Shown here in pieces: positions 8,465 to 16,832 of a DNA stretch of 30,510 nucleotides. The notes under the pieces were generated by a model. The model saw nothing but the letters and a program-made list of their open reading frames with translations. It did no database searches and was not told the origin of the DNA. Location: assembly GCF_938017775.1 (NCBI RefSeq), contig NZ_CALIIU010000014.1, positions 1-30,510 of the forward strand. Direction: 5' to 3'. This DNA is from an uncultured Campylobacter sp. GTDB lineage: Bacteria > Campylobacterota > Campylobacteria > Campylobacterales > Campylobacteraceae. Positions within the stretch are counted from its first letter, which is position 1. The number at the start of each line of letters is the position of its first letter. The position numbers were made by a program, and so were the translations under genes.

Positions 8465-9115
8465 ATGGAATTTCAAAGTTATAAATCTGAAATGCCTCTT
8501 TTTATGATCAAAGATTATTGGACTAAAATCAGCACAGAATGTTATTTAATATTAGCTGTATTTTTAGTTATATTTCTATTTTTCTGCAGAGGAAGTGCTT
8601 GGGCATATCAATTTTTAGGAGCTGTTACTTTTTTAGTGGGAATTTTATTTATTAATAAACATAAATTTTTAAATTTCTATTCCGATAGAATAAAATATAA
8701 TTCTTTATGCAAAAATTATAACGATGTATATTTAGTACATAAAAGCGTAAAGACTTCTAATTTTGATAAAATCGCTATTTATAAATTTTCTGGACTCGTG
8801 ATTGAAGACGCGTGCAAATACAATGCCAATATAACTAGGTTTAAAAAATTTCTCTTGCTAATTTTATCGTACGCTTTGCATCCGATAAATCTTCTTTGCT
8901 TTGGTGTACTTAAAATTTTAAGAAGAATAGATAGCATAAATTTAAATGTTCTAATTTTATTAGATAGTACTCATAGTAATTATTTTGCCATTCCGCTAAC
9001 TATGTTAAGTGAGTATGAACGAGTAAATTTGAAAAAGTATTTAAAAGACAAACTAAATCTAAATCTTGATAATATCGAGGTAAGGGATAGATTTATAGAT
9101 ATAAATTTTATATAA
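8465..9115 (+). CDS. AT-rich membrane protein of unknown function
   Basis: Not recognised. The 216-aa product has two closely spaced helices (about 26-43 and 48-65). A soluble part with alternating hydrophobic residues follows, then a third hydrophobic segment (about 127-150, LLLILSYALHPINLLCFGVL). The C-terminus is Lys/Leu/Asn-rich. Two helices followed by a beta-rich region hint at a PH-like membrane protein, but this is weak. I chose ATG 8465 because GGAG lies about nine bases before it; the TTG at 8450 overlaps that ribosome site. It follows the frameshifted gene by 41 nt, and both share strong A/T bias, so the two probably arrived together. Confidence 0.7.
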   Translation: MEFQSYKSEMPLFMIKDYWTKISTECYLILAVFLVIFLFFCRGSAWAYQFLGAVTFLVGILFINKHKFLNFYSDRIKYNSLCKNYNDVYLVHKSVKTSNFDKIAIYKFSGLVIEDACKYNANITRFKKFLLLILSYALHPINLLCFGVLKILRRIDSINLNVLILLDSTHSNYFAIPLTMLSEYERVNLKKYLKDKLNLNLDNIEVRDRFIDINFI

Positions 9116-9187
9116 AATTTTCTAAAATACCTTATTCCAGTATACTTTAATAAATTCCAGCTTAAGCAGATAAATTTTATCTTTTTA

Positions 9188-9201
9188 TTGACGGACCTCA
9201 A
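9188..9201 (+). promoter_or_regulatory. FNR/CRP-family operator upstream of norZ
   Basis: TTGACGGACCTCAA fits TTGA-N6-TCAA, the core bound by FNR/NNR/DNR-type regulators. Its centre is at 9194.5. A TAAAAT lies 22 nt downstream, which predicts a transcription start near 9236 and a distance of about -41.5, the class II activator position. Confidence 0.55.
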
Positions 9202-9223
9202 TGCTTATCGAAATTTAAATAGG

Positions 9224-9229
9224 TAAAAT
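9224..9229 (+). promoter_or_regulatory. Likely -10 element for norZ
   Basis: TAAAAT lies 30 nt before the norZ ATG, downstream of the FNR-type box and at the spacing expected for an activated promoter that lacks a -35. Confidence 0.45.
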
Positions 9230-9259
9230 TCTCTCCTAATTTCAGTTAAAGGAGTGAAA

Positions 9260-11497
9260 ATGGCAGAGTATAAGAAGCTCTGGATGACGCTTGTAGCGGT
9301 ACTCATCGTGGGCTTTAGTTTCTTGGGTTTTTACGGCGGCGAGGTGTATAGGCAGTCTCCGCCGGTGGTAAAATTTACCGATGCTAGCGGAGCTGAGCTA
9401 ATCAGTACCGAGCGCATTTACCGCGGACAGGAGGCCTGGCAGAGCATCGGCGGTATGCAGGTGGGCTCTATCTGGGGGCATGGAGCGTATCAGGCGCCCG
9501 ATTGGAGCGCGGATTGGCTGCATAAGGAGCTGGTCGCGTTTATGGATATCAAGGCGCAGGAGCGTTTCGGCGTGAAATTTGACGCCTTAAATGACGAGCA
9601 AAAGGCGCAGATTAAGGCGCTTACCAAGGCCGAGTACCGTACCAACACCGTAAAAGACGGCACCGTTAAGCTAAGCGACGATCGCTTGAAGGCTATGGCT
9701 GTCGTAAAAGACGAGTATATGGGCGTTTTCGGAAACGATCCGCGCTTTAAAAAGCTTCGCGAGGATTACGCGATGAAGGAAAACACGCTCGCAAACGAGC
9801 AACACCGCGCCGAGCTTATGGATTTCATATTTTGGACTGCTTGGGCGGTTTCTACGGATCGTCCGAGCGGAGAGGCGACCTATACCAATAACTGGCCGCA
9901 CGAGCCGCTAATAGACAATGTCCCTACCACGGAAAACGTCGTTTGGACGATCGCAAGCCTCGTTATTTTGCTTACCGGCATCGGCTTGTTGGTTTGGTTC
10001 GGAAATTTCTACGGCAAAAAGGACGAGGATTTCGAGGCTCCTGCGAAGCTAAACGCCGATCCGATCGCCGCTTTAGCGCTTACGCCGTCGCAAAAGGCGC
10101 TCGGCAAGTACCTTTTCGTAGCGATTGCGTTGTTTGCATTTCAAGCCTTCATCGGCGGCTTTGTTGCGCACTATACGATCGAGGGTCAGTCCTTTTTCGG
10201 GCTTGATATTTCGCAATATATCCCTTACTCGCTAGCTCGCACCTGGCACGTACAGGCGTCCATTTTCTGGATCGCTACGGGCTTTTTGGCGGCGGGATTG
10301 TTTCTAGCTCCGATCATCAACGGCGGCAAGGATCCTAAATTTCAAAAGCTCGGCGTGGACGTGCTTTTCTACGCGCTTCTTTTCTTGGTCGTCGGCAGCT
10401 TCGCGGGCGAATACATGGCGATTGCGGGTAAGATGGATCCAAGCAGCAGTTTCTGGATCGGACATCAAGGATACGAGTATTTAGACCTCGGTAGAATTTG
10501 GCAGCTGATACTGTTCGTGGGCCTTGTGATCTGGATGGTACTCGTGCTTCGCGGCTTTATCGCGGGCTTTAGAGCCGAGGGCGATAAGAATTTATTGGCC
10601 ATCTTTACCGCTTCGGTTATCGCCGTGGGGCTTTTTTACGGCGCGGGACTATTTTACGGACAGCGCTCGCCGATTCCTGTAATGGAGTACTGGCGCTGGT
10701 GGGTCGTGCACCTTTGGGTCGAGGGATTTTTCGAGGTTTTCGCGACGGCGTCTTTGGCGTTCGTATTCGCGTCCTTGGGCTTAGTAAGCAAGAAATTTGC
10801 CACCTACACCTCGATTGCTAGCGCGTCGATTTTCCTAATCGGCGGAATTCCTGGCACCTTCCACCACCTCTATTTTGCGGGCACCACTACGCCGATAATG
10901 GCTGTGGGTGCGAGCTTCTCGGCGCTTGAGGTCGTGCCTTTGGTGCTTTTGGGTTCGGAAGCGTTTCATTACTACAAGCTTCAATTCGCGCAGGATTGGG
11001 CCAAGCGTCTAAAATGGCCGCTTTACTGCTTCATTGCCGTGGCGTTTTGGAATATGCTGGGCGCGGGCGTTTTCGGCTTTTTAATCAACCCACCGCTTGC
11101 GCTATTTTACATCCAGGGCTTAAACACCACCGCGGTGCACGCTCATACGGCGCTATTTGGCGTATACGGCTTTTTGGCGCTCGGTTTCGTGTGGCTCGTG
11201 GCGCTGTATATCTACAGGCAAAAAAGCTTCGACGATACGCTGATGAAGATCGGCTTTTGGGCGCTAAATGCGGGTCTGCTTCTAATGGTGCTAATCTCGC
11301 TTCTGCCGGTTGGAATTTTGCAGGCGTTCGCGGCGATCGACGTGGGTATGTGGTATGCAAGAAGCGCGGAATTTTTGCAGAAAGACAGCCTCTACGGGCT
11401 TCGCTGGGCGCGCATCATCGGCGATACGATCTTTTTGGTAGGAAGCGTGTGCTTCTTGCTTCAAATCGTGCGAATGATATTCTCACGCGCTAAATAG
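9260..11497 (+). CDS. norZ: Quinol-dependent nitric oxide reductase (qNOR)
   Basis: NorZ reduces two NO to N2O with electrons from quinol in the inner membrane, and removes NO made by denitrification or host cells. The 745-aa product has an N-terminal helix (about 8-27), a periplasmic domain (about 30-210) and a long NorB-like membrane core. The ligands are in place: H330 and H629 for low-spin haem b, H627 for haem b3, and H484, H535 and H536 for FeB. Glutamates 488 and 492 are present. These positions differ from Pseudomonas NorB by steady offsets (270, 277, 280), which is strong support. No CXXCH is present, as expected for the quinol type. ATG 9260 is chosen because AAAGGAG overlaps the earlier GTG at 9254. 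It is alone in its unit, between an FNR-type box and a hairpin. Confidence 0.96.
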   Translation: MAEYKKLWMTLVAVLIVGFSFLGFYGGEVYRQSPPVVKFTDASGAELISTERIYRGQEAWQSIGGMQVGSIWGHGAYQAPDWSADWLHKELVAFMDIKAQERFGVKFDALNDEQKAQIKALTKAEYRTNTVKDGTVKLSDDRLKAMAVVKDEYMGVFGNDPRFKKLREDYAMKENTLANEQHRAELMDFIFWTAWAVSTDRPSGEATYTNNWPHEPLIDNVPTTENVVWTIASLVILLTGIGLLVWFGNFYGKKDEDFEAPAKLNADPIAALALTPSQKALGKYLFVAIALFAFQAFIGGFVAHYTIEGQSFFGLDISQYIPYSLARTWHVQASIFWIATGFLAAGLFLAPIINGGKDPKFQKLGVDVLFYALLFLVVGSFAGEYMAIAGKMDPSSSFWIGHQGYEYLDLGRIWQLILFVGLVIWMVLVLRGFIAGFRAEGDKNLLAIFTASVIAVGLFYGAGLFYGQRSPIPVMEYWRWWVVHLWVEGFFEVFATASLAFVFASLGLVSKKFATYTSIASASIFLIGGIPGTFHHLYFAGTTTPIMAVGASFSALEVVPLVLLGSEAFHYYKLQFAQDWAKRLKWPLYCFIAVAFWNMLGAGVFGFLINPPLALFYIQGLNTTAVHAHTALFGVYGFLALGFVWLVALYIYRQKSFDDTLMKIGFWALNAGLLLMVLISLLPVGILQAFAAIDVGMWYARSAEFLQKDSLYGLRWARIIGDTIFLVGSVCFLLQIVRMIFSRAK

Positions 11498-11526
11498 AGC
11501 TTTCGCGAGCTTTTATCGCCTGCTTT

Positions 11527-11561
11527 GCCTCGCGGGAATTTTATTTCTCGCGGGGCCTTTT
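11527..11561 (+). terminator. Hairpin terminator after norZ
   Basis: GCCTCGCGGG (11527-11536) pairs with CTCGCGGGGC (11547-11556) over 10 bp including two G-T pairs, around a loop of ten bases. TTTT follows after one C. It begins 30 nt after the norZ stop. Confidence 0.6.
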
Positions 11562-11717
11562 AAATTTTACTAGGCTTTGCAAGAGCCTTTTATGCGTGAG
11601 CTTTTTGCCGCAAAGGGTAGCCGCGCGAGCTTTAAGCTTAGCCGCAAATCGCGATCAATCTTTAAAATTTTAAAATTTCATCCCCTTAAATTTACCCAAG
11701 CCAAATTTTAAATTTGC

Positions 11718-11723
11718 TAAAAT
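11718..11723 (+). promoter_or_regulatory. Likely -10 element for the yqeY-like gene
   Basis: TAAAAT 34 nt before the start codon sits in a TTTGC-TAAAAT context that recurs before other genes in this window (alaS, ispG). Confidence 0.4.
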
Positions 11724-11756
11724 TACCGCCGAAATTTTAATCTCAAGGAGTAGAAA

Positions 11757-12200
11757 ATGGGTGTGCGAGAGCAAATTTTAGAAGACATTAAAACGGCGAT
11801 GAAAAGCGGCGATCACTTCCGCAGAGACAGCCTGCGGATGCTTAACGCCGCGCTTAAGCAGGTCGAGGTGGACGAGCGCATCAGCCTTAGCGATGAGCGC
11901 GTCTTTAGCATACTTCAAAGCGAGATCAAGCGCCGAAATGACTCTGTGGAGCAGTACCGCGCGGGCGGTCGCGACGATCTGGTGCAAAAAGAGCAGGGCG
12001 AGATCGAGATCATCGCGTCCTATCTGCCCGCGCAGCTAGGCGATGCCGAGCTTGCTGCTGCGGTTAGCTCGCTAATCTCGCAGCTTGGCGCTAGCGGCGC
12101 AAAGGATATGGGGCGCGTGATGAAAGCTGCCAAAGAAGCGCTCGGCTCAAGCGTAGACGGCAAGCGGCTAAGCGAGGCGGTCAAAGCGGCACTGAAGTAG
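11757..12200 (+). CDS. GatB/YqeY-family protein
   Basis: The 147-aa product matches the YqeY family throughout: an N-terminal helical region with KTAMKSGD-like, DSLRMLNAALKQ and DERVFSILQSEIKRRNDSVEQYRAGGRDDLVQKEQGEIEII features, then YLPAQL. The C-terminal small helical domain (GAKDMGRVMKAAKEAL..VDGKRLSEAVKAAL) is related to the tail of GatB/GatE. That tail binds tRNA in amidotransferases, but the role of stand-alone YqeY is unsettled. It is cytoplasmic. The start is firm: AAGGAG lies six bases before the ATG. The gene stands alone, with a terminator-like hairpin before it and an A/T-motif spacer after it. Confidence 0.9.
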   Translation: MGVREQILEDIKTAMKSGDHFRRDSLRMLNAALKQVEVDERISLSDERVFSILQSEIKRRNDSVEQYRAGGRDDLVQKEQGEIEIIASYLPAQLGDAELAAAVSSLISQLGASGAKDMGRVMKAAKEALGSSVDGKRLSEAVKAALK

Positions 12201-12207
12201 AGCCGGG

Positions 12208-12422
12208 AATTTAAAAGCCGTGGCTTTGCTTCTCGGCGGAGTTTTGCGGAACGCAGAATTCCGTATCGAAATTCCGCACCCAAAATTCTGCGTCGGGATT
12301 TTATAGCGCGGAATTTTGCACTGAAATTCCGAGCGTGAAATTTAAGGCGCAAAATTTCGCTGCTGAAATTTTTTAAGATAGAGCTTTGGCTGCGGAATTT
12401 ATACGCTAATTTAAAATTTTAA
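12208..12422. repeat. Spacer crowded with RAATTY hexamers
   Basis: This gap holds about 11 RAATTY sites by hand count (AAATTT, AAATTC, GAATTT and one GAATTC), often as GAAATTCCG or GCAAAATT units. No gene is visible. It is one of several such spacers here. Confidence 0.6.
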
Positions 12423-12431
12423 AGGATCATC

Positions 12432-13061
12432 ATGAAAAAATTTATCGCGGTTTTACTAGCCGTCCTGCTTGTGGGGTGCCAGTGCAAACAAAACGTAGCG
12501 CCTGGAGCGAACGAAACGCCCGAAAAGATAACGGCATTTTTCATAAACGATGGCAAGGAATACATCGTAGGCGAGAAACTCAGCTATGTCCTAACGAACG
12601 GCTCGTCGCTTAAGAAAATCTCGGAATTTTACGACGGCGGATACGCCAAGGGGCTTAAGCGCGAGTTTGTGCAGATCGAAGTAACCGATGCTAAAAACGG
12701 CGAGGCGCGCGGTAGCTTCAGTGCTTTTTTAAACTCTGCCGCAGGAGCAGACGTCGCCAAAATCAAAGCTCTAGCAAATCGCATCGAAATCGATGAGAAA
12801 AAAGGTGAGATCGAGGTTATTTTTAACTTTGATGCGCGAGTAGTGCAGATCAAAAATCTTGGCAAAATAATGAAGCCAAGCGATAGGCTGCGCTCTCCGA
12901 TTCCGGCAAACATCGAGGTTAGACATGAACGCTGTGAGAGCAACGTCCTATTGGATACGTTAGGCGTAATCGTGGCTATACCGGTGGTAATCGTGGGCGT
13001 AGTGCTATTTCTGCCCGTCGGGGCGATGGAGGCGCTTGCGATGCAGCATAGCCCGCGATAA
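12432..13061 (+). CDS. Predicted lipoprotein of unknown function
   Basis: Not recognised. The N-terminus MKKFIAVLLAVLLVGC is a lipoprotein signal with lipobox LVGC (13-16), predicting lipid attachment at Cys16; a second Cys follows at 18. The mature part (about 20-160) looks soluble, with alternating hydrophobic residues and many charges. A strongly hydrophobic stretch near the C-terminus (about 177-203, LGVIVAIPVVIVGVVLFLPVGAMEALAM) could be a second membrane anchor, which is unusual for a lipoprotein. AAAGGA stands just before the ATG. A membrane-protein gene follows 52 nt downstream on the same strand and may be co-transcribed. Confidence 0.8.
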   Translation: MKKFIAVLLAVLLVGCQCKQNVAPGANETPEKITAFFINDGKEYIVGEKLSYVLTNGSSLKKISEFYDGGYAKGLKREFVQIEVTDAKNGEARGSFSAFLNSAAGADVAKIKALANRIEIDEKKGEIEVIFNFDARVVQIKNLGKIMKPSDRLRSPIPANIEVRHERCESNVLLDTLGVIVAIPVVIVGVVLFLPVGAMEALAMQHSPR

Positions 13062-13113
13062 TAAAAGCCGTAAAATTCCGTATCTTGCAGCGAAACTTAC
13101 AATGTAATGATCG

Positions 13114-13743
13114 ATGAAGCTCGGCGAAATTTGGTATAACTTAGATCGCAAGTTCGATCTATTTATGATCGCATTTTATTTGGCGGCGATGTGGTACGGA
13201 TTTCTTTTTAGCTTGAATCCTAAAAGCTTAGATGATCTGAAAATTGCGAATGGAATAATCATGGATGTCGGAAGCGATGATGGGCGCGAATATATGCAGA
13301 TTTTTACGGATGAGCGCAAATTTATCAAAGTCTTTTTAAATGGCGATACGGATAACTTAACCTCTTTTTATAAAAATAAAATTTTGCTCAATGCAGCAAT
13401 TGCTGAAGCTAATTTTAAGCGCTCAGGAGCGGACGAGTGGCAAGGCGTGAATATCAAGCCTTCTATCTCGCTAATCGCATACGAATGGCTGGAAGGCAAG
13501 CGAGTTAAAGCTTGGTATCAAAGCCATCCGTTTCAGGGTCGCGGTACGGCATATCAGGTCTTATTTTTGGATTATAATGCGAGCGTCGATCCGCCGCAGC
13601 GCGAGTATCTGATGAAATTCAGATATGACAAATACGCTACGACGGATGATAAATTTACAGCTACGATATTTGGAGCTTTGACGCTCATTTTTCTTGCGAT
13701 AATGGCGGGCAAATTTTATCAAGCATGGCGCCAACTGCAATAA
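13114..13743 (+). CDS. Membrane protein of unknown function with two terminal helices
   Basis: Not recognised. The 209-aa product has helices at about 16-35 (FDLFMIAFYLAAMWYGFLFS) and 186-204 (IFGALTLIFLAIMAGKFYQ), with about 150 residues between them, probably on one side of the membrane. The start has no good ribosome site, but an in-frame TGA two codons upstream makes ATG 13114 the earliest possible ATG. It may be translated by reinitiation after the lipoprotein gene ahead of it. Codon use resembles the Campylobacter genes around it. Confidence 0.65.
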   Translation: MKLGEIWYNLDRKFDLFMIAFYLAAMWYGFLFSLNPKSLDDLKIANGIIMDVGSDDGREYMQIFTDERKFIKVFLNGDTDNLTSFYKNKILLNAAIAEANFKRSGADEWQGVNIKPSISLIAYEWLEGKRVKAWYQSHPFQGRGTAYQVLFLDYNASVDPPQREYLMKFRYDKYATTDDKFTATIFGALTLIFLAIMAGKFYQAWRQLQ

Positions 13744-14103
13744 ACATTGCGCCGCGAAATTTTAATTAGCATCGGATAGCCTGAAAACACGGCGCGCAGT
13801 ATCGATACGAAACACTTTAAAAGATGCTAGGTTGCGACGTACATTTCATTGCAGATAGCGGCGCAAGCTGGATAAGCTTACGGCGATAAATTTAAAGCGT
13901 CATTAAAATACAGACCGAAACGAGATTTAAAATTTTGATAAATAGCGTGCGCCGAGTTTTGAAATTTTGCGGCTCTAGCTGCGCCGGCTAGCGCTAAATT
14001 TTAAAATTTAAACTGCGCGAGATTTCAAAATTTCAAAATTTTAAATCTCGCGCTCGTTTAGCAGTATCCATAAAATTCTAAACGCCAAATGGGAGCGAAT
14101 GGG
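13744..14103. other. 360-nt gap between convergent genes with an 11-bp inverted repeat
   Basis: No open frame or RNA gene is visible. GCGCGAGATTT (14015-14025) and AAATCTCGCGC (14043-14053) are exact reverse complements with a 17-nt A/T-rich loop. Lying between two converging genes, this could end transcription from either side, though there is no clear T-run. Confidence 0.5.
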
Positions 14104-16350
14104 CTAAAATAGACCATTTATCAGCCCTTTAATCGCGTCTGATTTCTCCTTTTTCGCGTCGTTTTTGCTGCTGTTATCGTCCTTTTTTACGCCGAAAAGC
14201 TTGTCGATACCCTTGCCGATCTGCTTGTCTAGCTTGCCCTTTAGATAGTCGGATTGGATATTGTATTTCGGTTCTTTGATCGTGCCGGTGATGTTTATTT
14301 CAAGATCGGTCTTTTCGATATTTGCCTTAACTGGCACCGAAATCGCGCCCGTTTTGCTATCCAGCGTGCCGCCCGTGACGTTTAGCTTGCTTTTTTGCGC
14401 ATTCATATCGGCGTTGAAATTGATTAAATTCTGCTTGATCGTGCCGTTTACTTTGGCGTCGTTATAGACCTCGCCGCCTAGATCGCGCCCTAAAATTTTG
14501 CCGATTTTATCGATCAGTCCGCCGCTAGGAAGGCGGCCGTTGTTGATGATCGCGTCAAATTTGCCGCTGTGCGAGTTTGTATTATACGTAAGATTTGCAT
14601 TGCCCGTGCCGTCGTAGACGTGATCGATATTTAGAAGCGTCGTAAGCTCTTTGACGATAAAATTTTGAAGTTTGAAGTTCGCCTCATCGCCCGCGATCTG
14701 TCCGTTCAGCTCGCCGCCCGCAACCTTAGAATTTACGGTAGCAAACAGGCTCTTGCCGTCGTGCGAAAGCTCGCCGGTAGCGGCAATTTTACCGTTTAGT
14801 CTGCGATTTAAGAAAAATTCTAGTCGCTGCAAGCTTGGGATCAGCAGCGCGTAGTTTGCTTTAAGCGCTTTATTTTTGAGCTCGTAGGTGCCGTTTAGGC
14901 TCTGAAGCTGCGCCAGATCGGAGTTTGCGCTTACGCTAAAGGTCGCAACGGAGTTTTTGATATTTGTCTGCGCCTGTGCATCAGTTTTTAGATCGCTCGG
15001 GAAGCTCTTGCCCGTCGCGCCGTCTAAAAATTTCTTAAAAATTACACCGTTAGCGAGCGAAATTTGCGCCGTGCCGTTGATACTGTCTTTTAAGCTTAAC
15101 TTCGCATCGCCGTTTATCGTGCCCTCTCCGATCGCGTTGCCGTAAAATAGAGCCGAAAGCACAGCCAGATTTAGATTGCTCGCCTTAAGTTTTAGATCGT
15201 TTAAATTTCCGCTCGCATTCAGGTTACCGCCCATCGCGTTTAGATTTAAGTTTAGATTTTTAAGCTCATTTTGCGCTAAAGCCGCGCTAAGCTCGCCGTT
15301 TGCTTTGCCTTGCAGCTTCACTCCCAGGACGTTTTGCAGCGCGGCTAGATCGTTTGCGTTTAGCTTTGCGGACAGCTCGCCGTTTTTGTTTTTTAGATCG
15401 TATTTTGCCTCCGCATCCGCTTTAAGCGCATCTTTAAACGCTGAAATTTGCGAGTTTGAAAGCTCAAGCGTAGAAAAATCGGTCTTTAAATTTCCGTTTG
15501 CTTTAACATCGCCAGAAATTTTACGCCCGAGCAGGCTTTCGAGCTTCGCTAGATCGGGCAAGCTCAGATTAAAATCGGAATTTAAAGTTTTGTTTTTCAG
15601 ATCAAATTCCGATTTTTCGGCGCTGATCTTACCTAGCGTCGAATCGATCTTGCTTGCTGCTCGCAAGACGTCATTTTGCGCCGTGATGTCCGAGTTTAGC
15701 GTGATCTGCACGCCCTTTGGGATGGAGATATTCATATCTTTAAACGCAGATTCGTTTAGGATCAAATTTGAGCTTTTGATGCTCGCGTTGCCATCTGCGC
15801 CGCCGTTTCCGGCCTTGATATCTGAGAGAATGTCGATATTTCCTTTGGCGTAGATCGGCAGAGAGGCCACGGCAAGGGCTTTTTCGACGTTTAGAGCTTT
15901 AGCGTCGATTTGTAGATCAAGCGGACTAAGGTCTTTTAAATTTGCTAAAAATTTTACGTTGCTATCAAAAATCCGCCCGCTGCCGTTGATGCCGAATTTG
16001 CCAAGGTTGCCCAAAATTTGCCCTTTGAGGCTTAGTCCTTCGCTCGTTTTTATACCAAGCTTGGCTAGATCGTGCGCGTTTGCGTCATAGTTAAGATCGA
16101 AAGAGCGCGCAAAAAGCGAGTATTTGCCCTTTACGTTTACGTTCGCAGCATCATTTACGTTGGCGCTGATGTCCAGATCGCCGAAATTTAGATCGAATTT
16201 CTCAAGCTTCACGTCAAGGCCGCTTTTTTCTTTGATCAAATTTTCTACGTAAGGCTTGGTGAGATTGTTGCCAAAATCGCTGAAAAATAGGCAGCCTGCG
16301 CCTACTATAAGCAGGATTAAAATTCCTGCGATTATGCCGAAAATTTTCAT
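14104..16350 (-). CDS. AsmA-like envelope protein
   Basis: This 748-aa product begins with a signal-anchor helix (MKIFGIIAGILILLIVGAGCLFF). The next segment is typical of AsmA/TamB-related proteins: FGNNLTKPYVENLIKEKSGLDVKLEKFDLNFGDLDISANV. The rest is made of repeating short beta-strand segments rich in Asn, Leu, Lys and Ala (patterns like LKNKxLKANY, LNGKIAATGEL). AsmA-like proteins form long beta-sheet grooves thought to carry lipids between inner and outer membranes. The last 30 residues are Lys/Asp-rich with KGLINGLF at the end. AAGGGGA lies four bases before the ATG. It is transcribed alone and divergent from groES. The family call rests on architecture and N-terminal resemblance. Confidence 0.75.
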   Translation of the reverse strand: MKIFGIIAGILILLIVGAGCLFFSDFGNNLTKPYVENLIKEKSGLDVKLEKFDLNFGDLDISANVNDAANVNVKGKYSLFARSFDLNYDANAHDLAKLGIKTSEGLSLKGQILGNLGKFGINGSGRIFDSNVKFLANLKDLSPLDLQIDAKALNVEKALAVASLPIYAKGNIDILSDIKAGNGGADGNASIKSSNLILNESAFKDMNISIPKGVQITLNSDITAQNDVLRAASKIDSTLGKISAEKSEFDLKNKTLNSDFNLSLPDLAKLESLLGRKISGDVKANGNLKTDFSTLELSNSQISAFKDALKADAEAKYDLKNKNGELSAKLNANDLAALQNVLGVKLQGKANGELSAALAQNELKNLNLNLNAMGGNLNASGNLNDLKLKASNLNLAVLSALFYGNAIGEGTINGDAKLSLKDSINGTAQISLANGVIFKKFLDGATGKSFPSDLKTDAQAQTNIKNSVATFSVSANSDLAQLQSLNGTYELKNKALKANYALLIPSLQRLEFFLNRRLNGKIAATGELSHDGKSLFATVNSKVAGGELNGQIAGDEANFKLQNFIVKELTTLLNIDHVYDGTGNANLTYNTNSHSGKFDAIINNGRLPSGGLIDKIGKILGRDLGGEVYNDAKVNGTIKQNLINFNADMNAQKSKLNVTGGTLDSKTGAISVPVKANIEKTDLEINITGTIKEPKYNIQSDYLKGKLDKQIGKGIDKLFGVKKDDNSSKNDAKKEKSDAIKGLINGLF

Positions 16351-16382
16351 TTCGTCCCCTTAAAAATTTAAAATTTGAGGGT

Positions 16383-16388
16383 ATTATA
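16383..16388 (-). promoter_or_regulatory. Likely -10 element for the AsmA-like gene
   Basis: On the minus strand this reads TATAAT, 32 nt before the ATG, flanked by GGGC and CCC. Confidence 0.45.
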
Positions 16389-16466
16389 GCCCTTAAAATT
16401 TAACGTTTGAAATCTCAATACTTGAGTTTAAATCACTAAAGTTTTATAAAAATTTTTCATAAACTA

Positions 16467-16495
16467 TTGACAAGATTTTAAATTTTGCATATAAT
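16467..16495 (+). promoter_or_regulatory. Consensus sigma-70 promoter of groES-groEL
   Basis: TTGACA (16467-16472) and TATAAT (16490-16495) are separated by exactly 17 bases. Both hexamers are perfect, which is rare in Campylobacter where the -35 is usually degenerate. The CIRCE operator begins two bases later. Confidence 0.9.
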
Positions 16496-16496
16496 C

Positions 16497-16523
16497 TTAG
16501 CACTCAAACACATTGAGTGCCAA
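16497..16523 (+). promoter_or_regulatory. CIRCE operator (HrcA binding site)
   Basis: TTAGCACTC, nine bases, then GAGTGCCAA: the standard CIRCE inverted repeat with one mismatch (C for T in the second arm). It overlaps the expected transcription start, so HrcA bound here would block groESL transcription until heat shock. Confidence 0.93.
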
Positions 16524-16556
16524 TTTTAGAAATCACAAATCAAAGAAAGGACTGAA

Positions 16557-16820
16557 ATGAAATTTCAACCACTTGGCAAGCGCGTTCTAATAGAGCGCGA
16601 GGAGGAAACAAAAAAGACCGCTTCGGGCATCATCATCCCCGACAATGCTTCAAAAGAGAAGCCTTCGACCGGCAAAATCGTAGCCGTCGGCAGCGAATGT
16701 GAAGGCGTCAAAAATGGCGATACCGTAGCGTTTGCAAAATACGCAGGTAGCGAGATCAGCTTAGACGATAAGAAATACCTTATCTTAAATTTAGAAGATG
16801 TTTTAGGCATAATTAAATAA
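16557..16820 (+). CDS. groES: Co-chaperonin GroES
   Basis: GroES caps the GroEL ring and drives the ATP-dependent folding cycle in the cytoplasm. The 87-aa product starts MKFQPLGKRVLIEREEE. It has the mobile-loop region (KKTASGIIIPDNASKEKPSTGKIVAVG, about 19-46) and the C-terminal YLILNLEDVLGII typical of the family. AAGG lies six bases before the ATG. groEL follows after 12 nt, so they form one operon under the promoter and CIRCE site just upstream. I see nothing unusual. Confidence 0.98.
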   Translation: MKFQPLGKRVLIEREEETKKTASGIIIPDNASKEKPSTGKIVAVGSECEGVKNGDTVAFAKYAGSEISLDDKKYLILNLEDVLGIIK

Positions 16821-16832
16821 AAAGGATTGAAA

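Noticed and set aside
7772..9115. A two-gene defence or toxin-antitoxin system in the AT-rich islet
   Set aside because: Both products look like membrane proteins with no nuclease, protease, NTPase or toxin motif that I can see.
15176..15853. A 225-residue plus-strand open frame
   Set aside because: It is antisense to the AsmA-like gene. Its Phe/Ser/Ala-rich composition is what the complement of that gene's codons gives.
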